From an uncultured Bacteroidia bacterium (lineage in GTDB: Bacteria > Bacteroidota > Bacteroidia > Bacteroidales > F082): a stretch of 64,000 nucleotides of DNA. Positions 43,417 through 51,706 of this stretch are shown here, piece by piece. The notes below the pieces were generated by a model that made no database searches, was not told where the DNA came from, and saw only the letters and a list, made by a program, of their open reading frames with translations. Numbering within the stretch: the first letter of the stretch is position 1; each line of letters starts with the position of its first letter. Location of the stretch: positions 20,805 to 84,804 of the forward strand of contig CACZZO010000013.1 of the NCBI GenBank assembly GCA_902785755.1, read 5' to 3'. A program made the translations under genes and the position numbers.

Positions 43417-45225
43417 TTATTTTTCCAATATATTGATATTCAAGCAATTTTCTATCGGCGCGAAAACGGCTATGCGGTCGCCGATGGCGAGTGTCAAGCG
43501 GCAAGACCCAGTGGGGAGGTTGTTATATAAGATGGCTTTCAGTTGGCCTCGATAGGCTGTATTGGGTTGGAGCGGGGGAAAGTCTTCGTAAATACAAGGG
43601 TAGGCCAAAAGTTGGTCGGGGAACAGCACGCGGAGATTCATTCCCATTTCGCTGTGGTTGAAGTCGATAGGTTGGTCGTAGGGATTGAAAATGGAAAAAT
43701 CCATGTTGATAGTGTCGCCAATGCGAAAAACGGGGATTTCCCCATCATTCGCGGTGTTGATGCTGAAATCCAAAACCAATCTGTTCGCCGACTGGAAATG
43801 CTCGGCAAGATAACCTTCAAATTCCACGCCGTCAATATGATATGTCTTTGACAAGTCGATGACGGGGCCACAAATGAACACTTTTAGACCTATCCAAGCC
43901 ATGTCGAACTGCCAAAGGTCGAACTGGGTCTTTCGGTCGTAATAGCTGCGCAAGGTGGAACTTTTCTTGCCCGTAAAGTAATGATACAAAGCAGGTTGTT
44001 GGAACGAACCTTGAAACACCACGGGACTTTCGCCCGCTACTTGTTCGACGGCTTTGTAGTATTTTTCCTTGCCGTGATAACCAAAACGGTCGGCCATAGG
44101 CGTCAACAAAAGAATCCTGATAGTTAAAACCAATAGGAGCGAGGGCAAAATGAAACGCTTGGTGTATTTCCTTAACTTTTCGTCAACCAACGCTTTGCGA
44201 TAAACCAAAACCACCGCTGGAATCACGCATACAATGGTCCAATGCGGCTCAACATGCCCACGGAAAGCCATCAGCCAGAAGAAGAAAAAGAACCCGATGA
44301 GGATGAACTTCAGGCCACGCTCAAAAACTTGGTTTTTAGCAGGGGTTGCACCGCCTGCTCCTGTTCGTGTCGCTCTTTCAGGGTTATGTTTGAGTAGCAC
44401 ATAAACCACCGCCCCGAAAGTGAACGGATTGAAAATCAGCAGTTGATTAGGCAGATACTCAAGGAAATAACTCCAGCGGAACGGCTCGCTGCGCTGCGAA
44501 AGATGATACTTGAAACTCGGGAAATCCGCTTCGATTTGCCAAAGGATGTGCGGCATCAGCAAGGCCAAAGCCATAAGACATGCCACCCAAAATTTTCCGT
44601 CTTTCAGCAATTTGAGGTTAGACAGCACAATCAAGCCCAACAGCAAAAAAGCGTGGTATTTGCTGTAAACCATGCAAGCCATCAAAACGCCCATCAAAAA
44701 GGCTCGAATCCAATTGCTTTCTGCCAAATAACGCTGATACACAAGGAGAAACCAGGCCGAAAACAGAATCAATCCCACATCGGGCGTGGTGACGAAGCCG
44801 TAGATGTTGAACATTACGATGGAGAAGGCGATGGTGAAGAACAGAAAGATATTCTGATGGGTCGGCGTTTCGACAGGCTCAACGACCTTATTTTGTGGCG
44901 TTGGTTCAAGGTCCCTGAGCCTGTCGAAGGGCCGGTCATTAAAGGTTGCAATTCTCCAAATCACAAATAGCGACAAGCACGAAGCAAGGATCGTGAAAAA
45001 CCTCACGCCCAAGGTGCCCGAAAAGAAAATGCTGCTCAGAAAAGTCATCAACCCCACCATGGGCGGGTGGTCGAAATAGCCCCATGCAAGGTGCTCGCCG
45101 TAAAGAGCATAATAAGCCTCGTCCTCTTGAATCTCGGTGAAAATGCCTTGCAAAAGGTTGACAATGAACCAAATGAAAAGGCCACAACAAAGGCAAAATC
45201 TCCAATTGAATTTGTCCTTTGTCAT
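43417..45225 (-). CDS. GT39/ArnT-like membrane glycosyltransferase
   Basis: 602 aa. The PMT_2-type signature with the catalytic-type Asp is near the N-terminus (QEDEAYYALYGEHLAWGYFD, then HPPMVGLMTFL). Multiple membrane helices follow up to about residue 350, then a soluble periplasmic domain (from about 360). It probably transfers a sugar from a polyprenyl carrier to lipid or protein. Residues about 98-120 (RPFDRLRDLEP...VVEPVETPT) are encoded by an inserted REP-like element without breaking the frame. Converges on the polyprenyl synthase gene with a 3-base gap. Confidence 0.87.
   Translation of the reverse strand: MTKDKFNWRFCLCCGLFIWFIVNLLQGIFTEIQEDEAYYALYGEHLAWGYFDHPPMVGLMTFLSSIFFSGTLGVRFFTILASCLSLFVIWRIATFNDRPFDRLRDLEPTPQNKVVEPVETPTHQNIFLFFTIAFSIVMFNIYGFVTTPDVGLILFSAWFLLVYQRYLAESNWIRAFLMGVLMACMVYSKYHAFLLLGLIVLSNLKLLKDGKFWVACLMALALLMPHILWQIEADFPSFKYHLSQRSEPFRWSYFLEYLPNQLLIFNPFTFGAVVYVLLKHNPERATRTGAGGATPAKNQVFERGLKFILIGFFFFFWLMAFRGHVEPHWTIVCVIPAVVLVYRKALVDEKLRKYTKRFILPSLLLVLTIRILLLTPMADRFGYHGKEKYYKAVEQVAGESPVVFQGSFQQPALYHYFTGKKSSTLRSYYDRKTQFDLWQFDMAWIGLKVFICGPVIDLSKTYHIDGVEFEGYLAEHFQSANRLVLDFSINTANDGEIPVFRIGDTINMDFSIFNPYDQPIDFNHSEMGMNLRVLFPDQLLAYPCIYEDFPPLQPNTAYRGQLKAILYNNLPTGSCRLTLAIGDRIAVFAPIENCLNINILEK
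44864..44933. repeat. REP-like inverted repeat, copy 3, inside a coding region
   Basis: Arms 44864-44887 (TTCGACAGGCTCAACGACC core) and 44910-44933 (GGTCCCTGAGCCTGTCGAAG core) match the elements at 1266 and 2415. It lies wholly within the GT39 reading frame in a loop between the second and third predicted membrane helices. Confidence 0.85.
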
Positions 45226-45244
45226 GGCCGTTTTTGTTTTGTTG

Positions 45245-45272
45245 GTAGAGACGTGGCGCGCCGCGTCTCTAC
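45245..45272. repeat. 28-base palindrome between glnA and the GT39 gene
   Basis: GTAGAGACG (45245-45253) and CGTCTCTAC (45264-45272) flank the palindromic GGCGCGCC core. The arms are perfect. Similar GTAGAGACG palindromes are a known type of dispersed intergenic repeat in several phyla; only one copy is visible here. It could act as a terminator for glnA but has no T-run. Confidence 0.75.
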
Positions 45273-45281
45273 GATGATGGT

Positions 45282-46793
45282 TTAACCGACATGGATGTTA
45301 TCCTTCACCAATTTCAGAATCTTCTCCGTGTCGTTGCCGAGTTCGGCGCGGAGGTTGGCGTCGTTGAAGTTGGTGAGGAACTTGATCATGTAGTCGATGA
45401 TGGCGTCGGAGAACACGCCCTTGGCGGTGTAGATCTCGCGGTCTTTGGCCAATTCCTTGGCGGCGGCCACGCAGCTGTCGGGCAGTTGTTCGAGGCTCTC
45501 TTGGAGCTTCTTGTTCTTGTCGTCGTGGATGTTCACACCGAGGCCGACGTAGGTCTTTTCGGCCACTTCAAGGGCATTGGGCATCTCGAAGCCGTGACGG
45601 GCGGCGGCGCAGAGGGCGGCCATCAGCAGGTACATGTCGGCGCAACCGTCAGAAGCGCGCCATTCGAAGGTCTGCTTCTCGCTGAAGTCCTTGTTCGACT
45701 TCTTTTCGAGCGGGTTGGCGTTGGCGGCCATGTCCTTGCCGTTATTAATCCAGCCGAGCGGCACACGCACCAAGGCGCTGCGGTTCGAGTAGGACCAGCA
45801 CAGCGAGGTCGGGGCTTCCTGATGAGGCACCAAACGCAAGAACGACAGCGGATTAGGATTGCCGAAGGCAGGCAGCGAAGTGCCAGCTTCCATGTAGCCG
45901 GCGATGGCTTTCTTGCCAAATTCGCTCAATTCGCCCTTCTCGACCATCACGCTCTTGCCGTTTCTCGTGAACTTGCAGTGGACGTGCATACCCGAGCCGG
46001 CCTTGCCCACGGTAATCTTCGGGGCGAAGGTCAAGGTGACGCCGTATTGGTAGGCCAATTGTCGCATAATCCACTTGGCCACAACGAGTTGGTCGGCGGC
46101 ATCCTCGATGTTGGTGGGCAGGAACTCGATTTCGTTCTGCTCGTAAATCTTACCTTCATAGGTGAAGTTGCCCACTTCAGAGTGGCCGTACTTGATCAGG
46201 CCGCCAGCTTGGGCGATGAGGCGCATGGCCTCCACGCGATACTCGGTGAACTTGTTGAACGGGGCGCTCTCATGGTAACCCTTTTGGTCGGGAACTTCGT
46301 AGATTTCCTCGTCATCGGCGATGATGTAATACTCCAACTCGCCCATGGTTTCCATTTGCAGGCCCGTGGTCTTCTTGAACACTTCGTGGGCCTTGTGCAG
46401 GATGTGCTCGGGTGAACTCTCAAACGGCTCGCCGTCGCGGTTGTAGAACGAGCAGAGGATGTCCAAGGTCGGGACCTCAGTGAAGGGGTTGCGGAAGGCC
46501 GTGCGGTACTTCGGCACCACATAGAGGTCGCTCTTTCCGGCTTCGATGAAGGGGAAGAGGCTCGAACCATCGACGCGCTCACCGGCAGTGAGGATGCTCT
46601 CAAGGTGTTCCAAGCTGTGAATCACGAAGTTGAGGGTCTTCAATTTGCCGTCCCAGCCACAATAGTGGAAGTTGACGAATTCGATTTCATTTTCCTCGCA
46701 GTAACGAATGATGTCGGCGCGAGTGAATTCCGATGCAGGCTTTTGGAGGTACTGCACCAGACGATTGGGGTTCATGGAAATTCTTTGGTCCAT
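45282..46793 (-). CDS. glnA: Glutamine synthetase
   Basis: 503 aa, from the ATG at 46793 (an alternative at 46775 starts MNPNRLVQYLQKPASEF). Catalytic motifs of the GS-I family are present: GSGMHVHCKF with the ammonium-site His, LSFLRLVPHQEAPTSLCWSY, SNRSALVRVP and FEWRASDGCADMYLLMAAL. It makes glutamine from glutamate, ammonia and ATP. A typical GS-I adenylylation loop is not evident. The minus-strand promoter box at 47028-47020 would give a leader of about 220 bases containing an imperfect inverted repeat. Confidence 0.93.
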   Translation of the reverse strand: MDQRISMNPNRLVQYLQKPASEFTRADIIRYCEENEIEFVNFHYCGWDGKLKTLNFVIHSLEHLESILTAGERVDGSSLFPFIEAGKSDLYVVPKYRTAFRNPFTEVPTLDILCSFYNRDGEPFESSPEHILHKAHEVFKKTTGLQMETMGELEYYIIADDEEIYEVPDQKGYHESAPFNKFTEYRVEAMRLIAQAGGLIKYGHSEVGNFTYEGKIYEQNEIEFLPTNIEDAADQLVVAKWIMRQLAYQYGVTLTFAPKITVGKAGSGMHVHCKFTRNGKSVMVEKGELSEFGKKAIAGYMEAGTSLPAFGNPNPLSFLRLVPHQEAPTSLCWSYSNRSALVRVPLGWINNGKDMAANANPLEKKSNKDFSEKQTFEWRASDGCADMYLLMAALCAAARHGFEMPNALEVAEKTYVGLGVNIHDDKNKKLQESLEQLPDSCVAAAKELAKDREIYTAKGVFSDAIIDYMIKFLTNFNDANLRAELGNDTEKILKLVKDNIHVG

Positions 46794-46840
46794 TACGATT
46801 TTGTTATTTAAGATTTAAAGATTTAATATTCAAATATTTA

Positions 46841-46982
46841 ACTACGGATTTGACGGATTTTACAGATAACGGAGTTTGAAATTTTGCAACTTCGTTGCGG
46901 ATGGATACGGATGTTCGCAAAATCCAAAACTTTGGCTGCCAAATTCGAGCATCGGCATCCGTTTAATCCGTATAATCTGTAG
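46841..46982. repeat. Imperfect inverted repeat in the glnA leader
   Basis: The left arm at 46841-46867 (ACTACGGATTTGACGGATTT, then TACAGAT) and the right arm at 46955-46982 (complement ACTACAGATTATACGGATTA, then AACGGATG) share ACTAC and GGAT motifs; a third GGATACGGAT copy is between. It is AT-rich with no reading frame of interest. It might fold in the glnA leader or be a degenerate mobile repeat. Confidence 0.55.
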
Positions 46983-47010
46983 TTTTTTTGTTGCCAATTC
47001 AATGTTTTTG

Positions 47011-47019
47011 TATTTTTGC
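47011..47019 (+). promoter_or_regulatory. Promoter of the 78-aa ORF
   Basis: TATTTTTGC with TTG at 46988-46990 (20-base spacing), perfect for Bacteroidota. Confidence 0.65.
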
Positions 47020-47028
47020 GCAAAGATA
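47020..47028 (-). promoter_or_regulatory. Divergent promoter -7 box toward glnA
   Basis: Minus-strand TATCTTTGC begins one base after the plus-strand box, so the two -7 elements are back to back and may interfere. Confidence 0.5.
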
Positions 47029-47075
47029 GAAATAAAAGTTCAACATTCTGCGAAAACAGGAAAAATAAAGAAAAT

Positions 47076-47312
47076 ATGGCACTAAGAGACTGGATGATTT
47101 CATTCAACAACGCCAAGACGATGGAGTCGAATGGCGAGGAAGGCATGGAACTGATTGAAGAATACGAGCGCGTGCTCGAAAAATTGGGCGAAGGGCCTTT
47201 CACCGAGGCCGAGAAAAATGTTCGCGAGGAAGTTTGCCGCAACCTTTACGAGTTATACCTTATTAATGATGATGCGGCGAAGGCGGAGGAGTATCGGAAA
47301 TTGTCTGAATGA
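47076..47312 (+). CDS. Small conserved hypothetical protein
   Basis: 78 aa from the ATG at 47076 (MALRDWMISFNNAKTMESNG), about 57 bases from a perfect promoter. It is acidic and mostly helical (EEGMELIEEYERVLEKLG; NVREEVCRNLYELYLIND), like a single TPR-size helical bundle. No catalytic motif. The intergenic promoter and clean frame support a real gene. It marks the left chromosomal boundary of the meaB island. Confidence 0.65.
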   Translation: MALRDWMISFNNAKTMESNGEEGMELIEEYERVLEKLGEGPFTEAEKNVREEVCRNLYELYLINDDAAKAEEYRKLSE

Positions 47313-47354
47313 TAGGGCTTTGTAAAGACTCGTCAGGGCACATCTTTACAAAAA

Positions 47355-47513
47355 ATGTGCGCAAACCAGCGGAATCGCAATTTTTTTGGCACTTTCCGCT
47401 GGTTTACGAACAAATCGAGTTGTAACTATCAACGTTTCAGCATATTAAAATAAGCATCCAACAACTTCTGCGCCCCAATGTAAGCACTCATCCGCTGGCC
47501 GCGCACGTCGCTT
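47355..47513 (-). repeat. Distal copy of the meaB 3' end and terminator (159 bp)
   Basis: Aligns without gaps to 55009-55167, with about ten mismatches by eye (~94%). On the minus strand it encodes the last 28 residues of MeaB (S-D-V-R-G-Q-R-M-S-A-Y-I-G-A-Q-K ending N-M-L-K-R-stop) and includes the hairpin 47360-47374/47394-47408. It lies next to the chromosomal 78-aa ORF. It is probably the original meaB/chromosome junction displaced by the island (inference). Confidence 0.92.
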
Positions 47514-47585
47514 CTATTTTGCGATTCGTTCATTAATCCATCGTTTCAGCAGAAATATTTGGTCCATAAGGAATTATGTTTTTTG

Positions 47586-47663
47586 AATCACAAAATTCCT
47601 ACTATTTTTAGCCTAAAAATCACAAAATTCCGATATTTTTCGGCAAAAAAATCACAAAATTCC
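47586..47663 (+). repeat. Three short direct repeats with 32-base period
   Basis: AATCACAAAATTCC occurs at 47586-47599, 47618-47631 and 47650-47663, exactly 32 bases apart. They lie in the non-coding left end of the meaB island, just beyond the last island gene (stop at 47693). They could be recombinase- or protein-binding iterons. Confidence 0.7.
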
Positions 47664-47692
47664 GACCAATGAAAAGATTTCCGAGGCGAATC

Positions 47693-48274
47693 TCATATTT
47701 TCAGCAATCCATAACGTCCTTGAACGCTACTTGCAGCATTCGAGAACCGTACTCTTCGGAAGGTGCAATAGGATTCCTCGGTGTTGTGTAGGTGCCCAAA
47801 AAGATGGTACTTTGGCCTTACATTCATAACGCTTTTGAAAAGGTAATAGTCGCCGAAATTGATGCCATCCGACTCGTCAAGAATCCCTTGAGGAGGCTGA
47901 TGCGTCAATAGAACATCCGTGTCGGTTGGGATGCGACCAAACAACTCGGGGAAATTGCCGTCAAGGTCGTCTTGTAAAAACATGGGCACACCGTAAAACT
48001 TGATGCCGTCAATGGTGATGCCGTCATTGCAGAAATAATGCACATCGTCTGGCAAACCTTCAATGTTGGCTCCATACAAGCAATCGTCGTGATTGCCTGC
48101 GATGAAAATCTTGTGTTTGTAAGGCAAGTTGCCAAACCATTCGATGAAGTCCTTTACTTCCTCTTCAGTGCCTTCTTCAGTGATGTCGCCTGTATGCACA
48201 ACCACATCGGCTTCCGGCAAGTCTTTCAATTGATGATGCTTGCCGTGAGTATCAGAGATATGTAAGATTTTCAT
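47693..48274 (-). CDS. Calcineurin-like metallophosphoesterase
   Basis: 193 aa. The complete metallophosphoesterase set is visible: HISDTHGKHHQL (DxH), VHTGDITEEG (GD), IAGNHDDCL (GNHD), LLTHQPPQG and FGHLHNTEES (GHxH). It would hydrolyse a phosphodiester or monoester; substrate unknown. It starts two bases after the stop of the beta-lactamase-fold gene, so the two form one operon within the island. It is the first island gene from the left. Confidence 0.9.
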   Translation of the reverse strand: MKILHISDTHGKHHQLKDLPEADVVVHTGDITEEGTEEEVKDFIEWFGNLPYKHKIFIAGNHDDCLYGANIEGLPDDVHYFCNDGITIDGIKFYGVPMFLQDDLDGNFPELFGRIPTDTDVLLTHQPPQGILDESDGINFGDYYLFKSVMNVRPKYHLFGHLHNTEESYCTFRRVRFSNAASSVQGRYGLLKI

Positions 48275-48276
48275 GT

Positions 48277-49569
48277 TTATTCCTTTGTGTTGATTAACTC
48301 TATTGGCGTTTCGTCAATGACATTGAGGACTGTATAACTTGGGAAAAGCGTTTTGTACTTTTCGGGCATTTCTGTGTGCATGGGAACGATGCATTTCGGC
48401 TGAACATGCTCGACAATCTTTTGCAGCGATGCCATGTCGGCGTGCCCGCTGGTGTGGATGTCGGGCAGTCTTTTCCGAAGTTCAGGCTCTGCTGCAAGCC
48501 AATTCTTAAACCGTTTCAAATCGGGTGTGTCTTTGTCCCAGTATTGTGCCCACATGGAAACAATGAAACGTATCGATGTACTGGCAAGGTGTTTTCTGAA
48601 GAAATCCAGCAGATTCGGACGAAACACAAACACATATTTCGACGGATTCTTTTGCGGGTCATCGTTCTGGATTTTTGTTGAATTGGCAACAATTTCTTTG
48701 TGAATATCGCCCCTTTTGTCTTTCAATCTCGAGCAGAATCGATTGGGATAGTAAACCAGCAAATTGGAATGGTTCTTTGTGCTTGGAATCTTATCATTGC
48801 ATTGATTCACCAAGTTCAGCACATAGGCTGTATAGGGGTCAATGCACAAGTTGCGTTTTGAATTGACGCAGGCTCTATACAGGGCCACAGTGCGGTCGAT
48901 GTTCTGTGCCGAACACCAAACCAAAAATGCACTGTCAGGATGGCTGTTGAATTGTTGGATAAACTCGTCGCGCACATCGTCTTCAGACTTTTGCCTAACG
49001 CCCCTGCCCAAATTCGTGCCTTCCAAAAAGAGATAATCCACATTTTGAGGGAGGTTTTTATACAGCACCCCTTTTTTCCCGTGAAGCCTGATGTCGCCGC
49101 TATAGAGGATGCGTTTTCCGCACATTTCAAAGAGGAACGCGCAAGCCCCGAAAGCCGAATGGTCAACATCGAACTTCGTGACGCGAAAGTCTTTGACCGT
49201 TACTGTGTCTTCGATAGGTTGAATGTCTAAATGCTCGGTAAGGTCTTCTCCAAAAATCCCTGAAATTTTCATCAGTTCAGCGGTTTCTTTCGTGGCGTAA
49301 ACCCTAGTGTCTTTTGGTGCCTCGTTGAACAGCCCGTAATGGTCTGCATGGTAGTGACTGAGGAAGATGGCATCGCAATGGTTAAGCCATTCTTTGGCAT
49401 CCTCGTGAATCTTCACTTGGATTTCAGGGTCTTGCTCATCGTAATCCAAGGGCAAGCCGCAGTCAATAAGGATTCTGGAATTGGGTGCCACAAGCTCCAC
49501 GCAGTTCCCACCGATTTGGTGGGAACCACGATGGATGATGAACTTTATATTGTTTTGATTACTTTTCAT
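48277..49569 (-). CDS. Metallo-beta-lactamase-fold hydrolase, RNase J-like
   Basis: 430 aa. The MBL motif HxHxDH is intact (LSHYHADHYGLF, near residue 78) and further metal ligands lie in KFDVDHSAFGACAFLF and LYSGDIRLHG. The C-terminal segment HTSGHADMASLQKIVEHVQP resembles the beta-CASP/RNase J region. It could process RNA or another phosphodiester; the pairing with a phosphoesterase suggests nucleic-acid or nucleotide cleavage. Confidence 0.85.
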   Translation of the reverse strand: MKSNQNNIKFIIHRGSHQIGGNCVELVAPNSRILIDCGLPLDYDEQDPEIQVKIHEDAKEWLNHCDAIFLSHYHADHYGLFNEAPKDTRVYATKETAELMKISGIFGEDLTEHLDIQPIEDTVTVKDFRVTKFDVDHSAFGACAFLFEMCGKRILYSGDIRLHGKKGVLYKNLPQNVDYLFLEGTNLGRGVRQKSEDDVRDEFIQQFNSHPDSAFLVWCSAQNIDRTVALYRACVNSKRNLCIDPYTAYVLNLVNQCNDKIPSTKNHSNLLVYYPNRFCSRLKDKRGDIHKEIVANSTKIQNDDPQKNPSKYVFVFRPNLLDFFRKHLASTSIRFIVSMWAQYWDKDTPDLKRFKNWLAAEPELRKRLPDIHTSGHADMASLQKIVEHVQPKCIVPMHTEMPEKYKTLFPSYTVLNVIDETPIELINTKE

Positions 49570-49593
49570 GTGCTTTGAATGAAATTCTCAACA

Positions 49594-50241
49594 TTATATT
49601 TGTTTGAATCCAGTTTCAATATTTTCGCATTTCCATTCACATGGTTGTTCTCCTTCGTTAATTTGGATTACATAAAACAGAACTTTTCTATCATCAGGTT
49701 TTGATAAGTATTCCCCAAGTTTATCTTTCGCTTTTTTAAGGTTGCCGTTGAGGTCTTTCACTTCAAGTTTTGTTTTTCGACCTAGGACAACAGAAAGAGA
49801 GATCACTTCTTTTTCGAATTTGTTTCGATTGTCCAATAATTTCATGTAATCAAAAACAAATCCTTTTGCATCCATATTCTTTGCCATTTTGAATTCTACT
49901 GCATAATCTGGATTATTGAAATCGCCAATTGCAAAGTCTATGAAGCCAGGACTTCCGCCCTTGGAGTCATCTTTGCTTGCTTTTCTTGATGGCCGTGGCT
50001 CGTACCCGTTTTCACTTCGAGTATAGAATCCGCCCTCATCTCTAATGCCTTTAATTGATGTTGCCCATTCTGGATGAAACAAACTTTTCGCATCAGTAAT
50101 ATTAATCTCGTAATCAGATTCTTTCTGTACTAAATGTGAAAACTTATGGTGCAAGTACCGTTCGTTCCAATGTATGCTATTGGGCTCTTTGATAGTTCTT
50201 AAATCATTGATTAGTTGTTCGATTATTTTTTCAATATTCAT
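49594..50241 (-). CDS. PD-(D/E)XK-like hypothetical protein
   Basis: 215 aa from the ATG at 50241 (MNIEKIIEQLINDL); an ATG at 50268 adds nine residues. The core GFIDFAIGDFNN...YAVEFKMAK gives a D...ExK pattern of restriction-like nucleases. A Lys/Ser-rich stretch (PSRKASKDDSKGGSPG) precedes it. Family not recognised by name. A perfect promoter box (TAATTTTGC) lies at 50290-50282. Probably a nuclease-like defence or mobile-element protein, at moderate confidence. Confidence 0.65.
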   Translation of the reverse strand: MNIEKIIEQLINDLRTIKEPNSIHWNERYLHHKFSHLVQKESDYEINITDAKSLFHPEWATSIKGIRDEGGFYTRSENGYEPRPSRKASKDDSKGGSPGFIDFAIGDFNNPDYAVEFKMAKNMDAKGFVFDYMKLLDNRNKFEKEVISLSVVLGRKTKLEVKDLNGNLKKAKDKLGEYLSKPDDRKVLFYVIQINEGEQPCEWKCENIETGFKQI

Positions 50242-50281
50242 GGCGATAGTAATATAAGGATTAAACATTAGTTTTCATTCT

Positions 50282-50290
50282 GCAAAATTA
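50282..50290 (-). promoter_or_regulatory. Promoter -7 box of the PD-(D/E)XK-like gene
   Basis: Minus-strand TAATTTTGC, perfect; about 14-41 bases before the two candidate starts. Confidence 0.55.
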
Positions 50291-50373
50291 AAGACATTCT
50301 CTGTATTGTCAAATTATTGTACGTTATTGCTCTGAAAATTTAGTGAGCCCTAAATTTATCGGCACAGAGTTCG

Positions 50374-50994
50374 TCATAATAGTCCTTTTGTTGCTGCATT
50401 TCGCCACAAGTACGGAGATAGACCTACACCATTTATCGTATATTCAAGTACACTTTCTTCTGTGATTGAATGATTTCCACGATGTTTTTCAACAGATACC
50501 ATTCTCTTCAGGTTTTCACAAATTGCATCATTTACCGCATAAAGAGTTTTGTATGGTATACTATATTTGAATTCTTTTCCAATTATCGTGAAACTGCCAT
50601 CTGCATAAGACGTGTCTTCCCAAGTGTCGCACTCGTCATTTTTGATATAGTCATTGGCTTGTTTGTTATACGGAAGTGTTGGATCTTGTTTTGAATAATA
50701 CTCACTGTGAATCATGCCATTTTCATTCAGTACACTAAACACAAATGAGGCTTGCTGTTGCTTGCCACATATCTTCTTTGCCGTGTCTACCGACATGTTG
50801 AATATGGCGTATGGGTGATAAAAGTTTCCGAAATTTTCCATCGCTGGAACGCAGGCGTAGCCTCCGCTCTTGATGATTGAGAGCGGAGAACGCCTTGCCT
50901 TGGGGTTGCGCTGATTTATTGTCCGTTGGTCATCCGGGTCCATTGAATCCAAAACCACAATGGTACGTATGCCGCTAATGCCACTTTTTTTCAT
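50374..50994 (-). CDS. Hypothetical island protein
   Basis: 206 aa, not recognised. No signal peptide or membrane segment. It starts MKKSGISGIRTIVVLDSMDP; the middle has ENFGNFYHPYAIFNMSVDTA and ASFVFSVLNENG; the C-terminus contains SVEKHRGNHSITEESV. Composition and codon use resemble the other island genes, more AT-rich than the flanking core genes. Lies 8 bases downstream of the next gene's stop, so probably co-transcribed with 51003-51560. Confidence 0.55.
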   Translation of the reverse strand: MKKSGISGIRTIVVLDSMDPDDQRTINQRNPKARRSPLSIIKSGGYACVPAMENFGNFYHPYAIFNMSVDTAKKICGKQQQASFVFSVLNENGMIHSEYYSKQDPTLPYNKQANDYIKNDECDTWEDTSYADGSFTIIGKEFKYSIPYKTLYAVNDAICENLKRMVSVEKHRGNHSITEESVLEYTINGVGLSPYLWRNAATKGLL

Positions 50995-51002
50995 TAGTTT
51001 TT

Positions 51003-51560
51003 TTATTGCTCCAAAAGATATTGAAAATCAGCATTCTTGACCACTTTTTTGAACTCGACCACCACGTTGGGCAGTTTCACGATGGGCTGGCCGAGCCGCG
51101 CGGTCACAGTGCCGAAGTTGTTGGCCTTCACCCATTCCACCACCTGGTTGCGCACTTCGTTGTCGAAGTAGAGCCTGACTTGCAGAGGGGTCTTGATTTC
51201 GGCAGCGTTGGCCAGGGTGTTGTCCAGTTGGCCGTTCTCAATCGGGTTCTCCATGGTGATGCCGAGCACGTAGGGTACGATGGCTCCGATGAGCGACCCT
51301 TTGTCGGCCTCGGGATTCACTCCCATTTCAGTGCGGATGCCCGTCACCATTTTTCCTAGGATGATCATGCCTTCGGCAAGTCCGGCGGCGCAGATGGCAT
51401 CCATTTCGGCGACCACGGCGGGGTGGTCGGTGCCCAGCTCCGGGAAGCGGTTGCGGATTTTCATTTCAAGTTGGGTGCGGAAGGCGTCGATGTTGGCGCG
51501 CGCTTGCAGTTGTTGCTTTCTTTTTCTCTCTTGTTCTTTGCGGGATTTTTTAGTACTCAT
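51003..51560 (-). CDS. Hypothetical island protein with basic N-terminus
   Basis: 185 aa, not recognised. It begins with a strongly basic, nucleic-acid-binding-like helix (STKKSRKEQERKRKQQLQ), followed by a helical domain (FPELGTDHPAVVAEMDAICA) and LPNVVVEFKKVVKN near the C-terminus. Its upstream non-coding DNA (51587-51700) is a diverged copy of the region before the Arm-domain gene, so it may mark a module boundary. Confidence 0.55.
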   Translation of the reverse strand: MSTKKSRKEQERKRKQQLQARANIDAFRTQLEMKIRNRFPELGTDHPAVVAEMDAICAAGLAEGMIILGKMVTGIRTEMGVNPEADKGSLIGAIVPYVLGITMENPIENGQLDNTLANAAEIKTPLQVRLYFDNEVRNQVVEWVKANNFGTVTARLGQPIVKLPNVVVEFKKVVKNADFQYLLEQ

Positions 51561-51586
51561 AGTGGTTTGTTTTTGAAATTTGCCCT

Positions 51587-51700
51587 ATTAATACGATTGG
51601 CAATAATGCAATCTAAACAAATATATTGTAAATTGCTATAAGCCAGAAAAATAACAATAGATTGTGTATGTGCGTAAAACCGTGCGAAAAATAACAATTT
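51587..51700 (+). repeat. Diverged intergenic duplicate A within the meaB island
   Basis: Aligns with 52888-53003 over about 115 bases in the same orientation, sharing ATTAATACGA/ACTAATACGA, TGTAAAT.GCTA, CAGAAAA.TAA and a final pair GTGCGTAA / GTGCGAAA about 13 bases apart. Similarity is roughly 65-70% by eye. No reading frame is seen in it. Confidence 0.65.
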
Positions 51701-51706
51701 AGTCCT

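Noticed and set aside
47586..47663. CRISPR array
   Set aside because: Three short AT-rich repeats with 18-base spacers and no cas genes; repeat length and spacing do not fit CRISPR.
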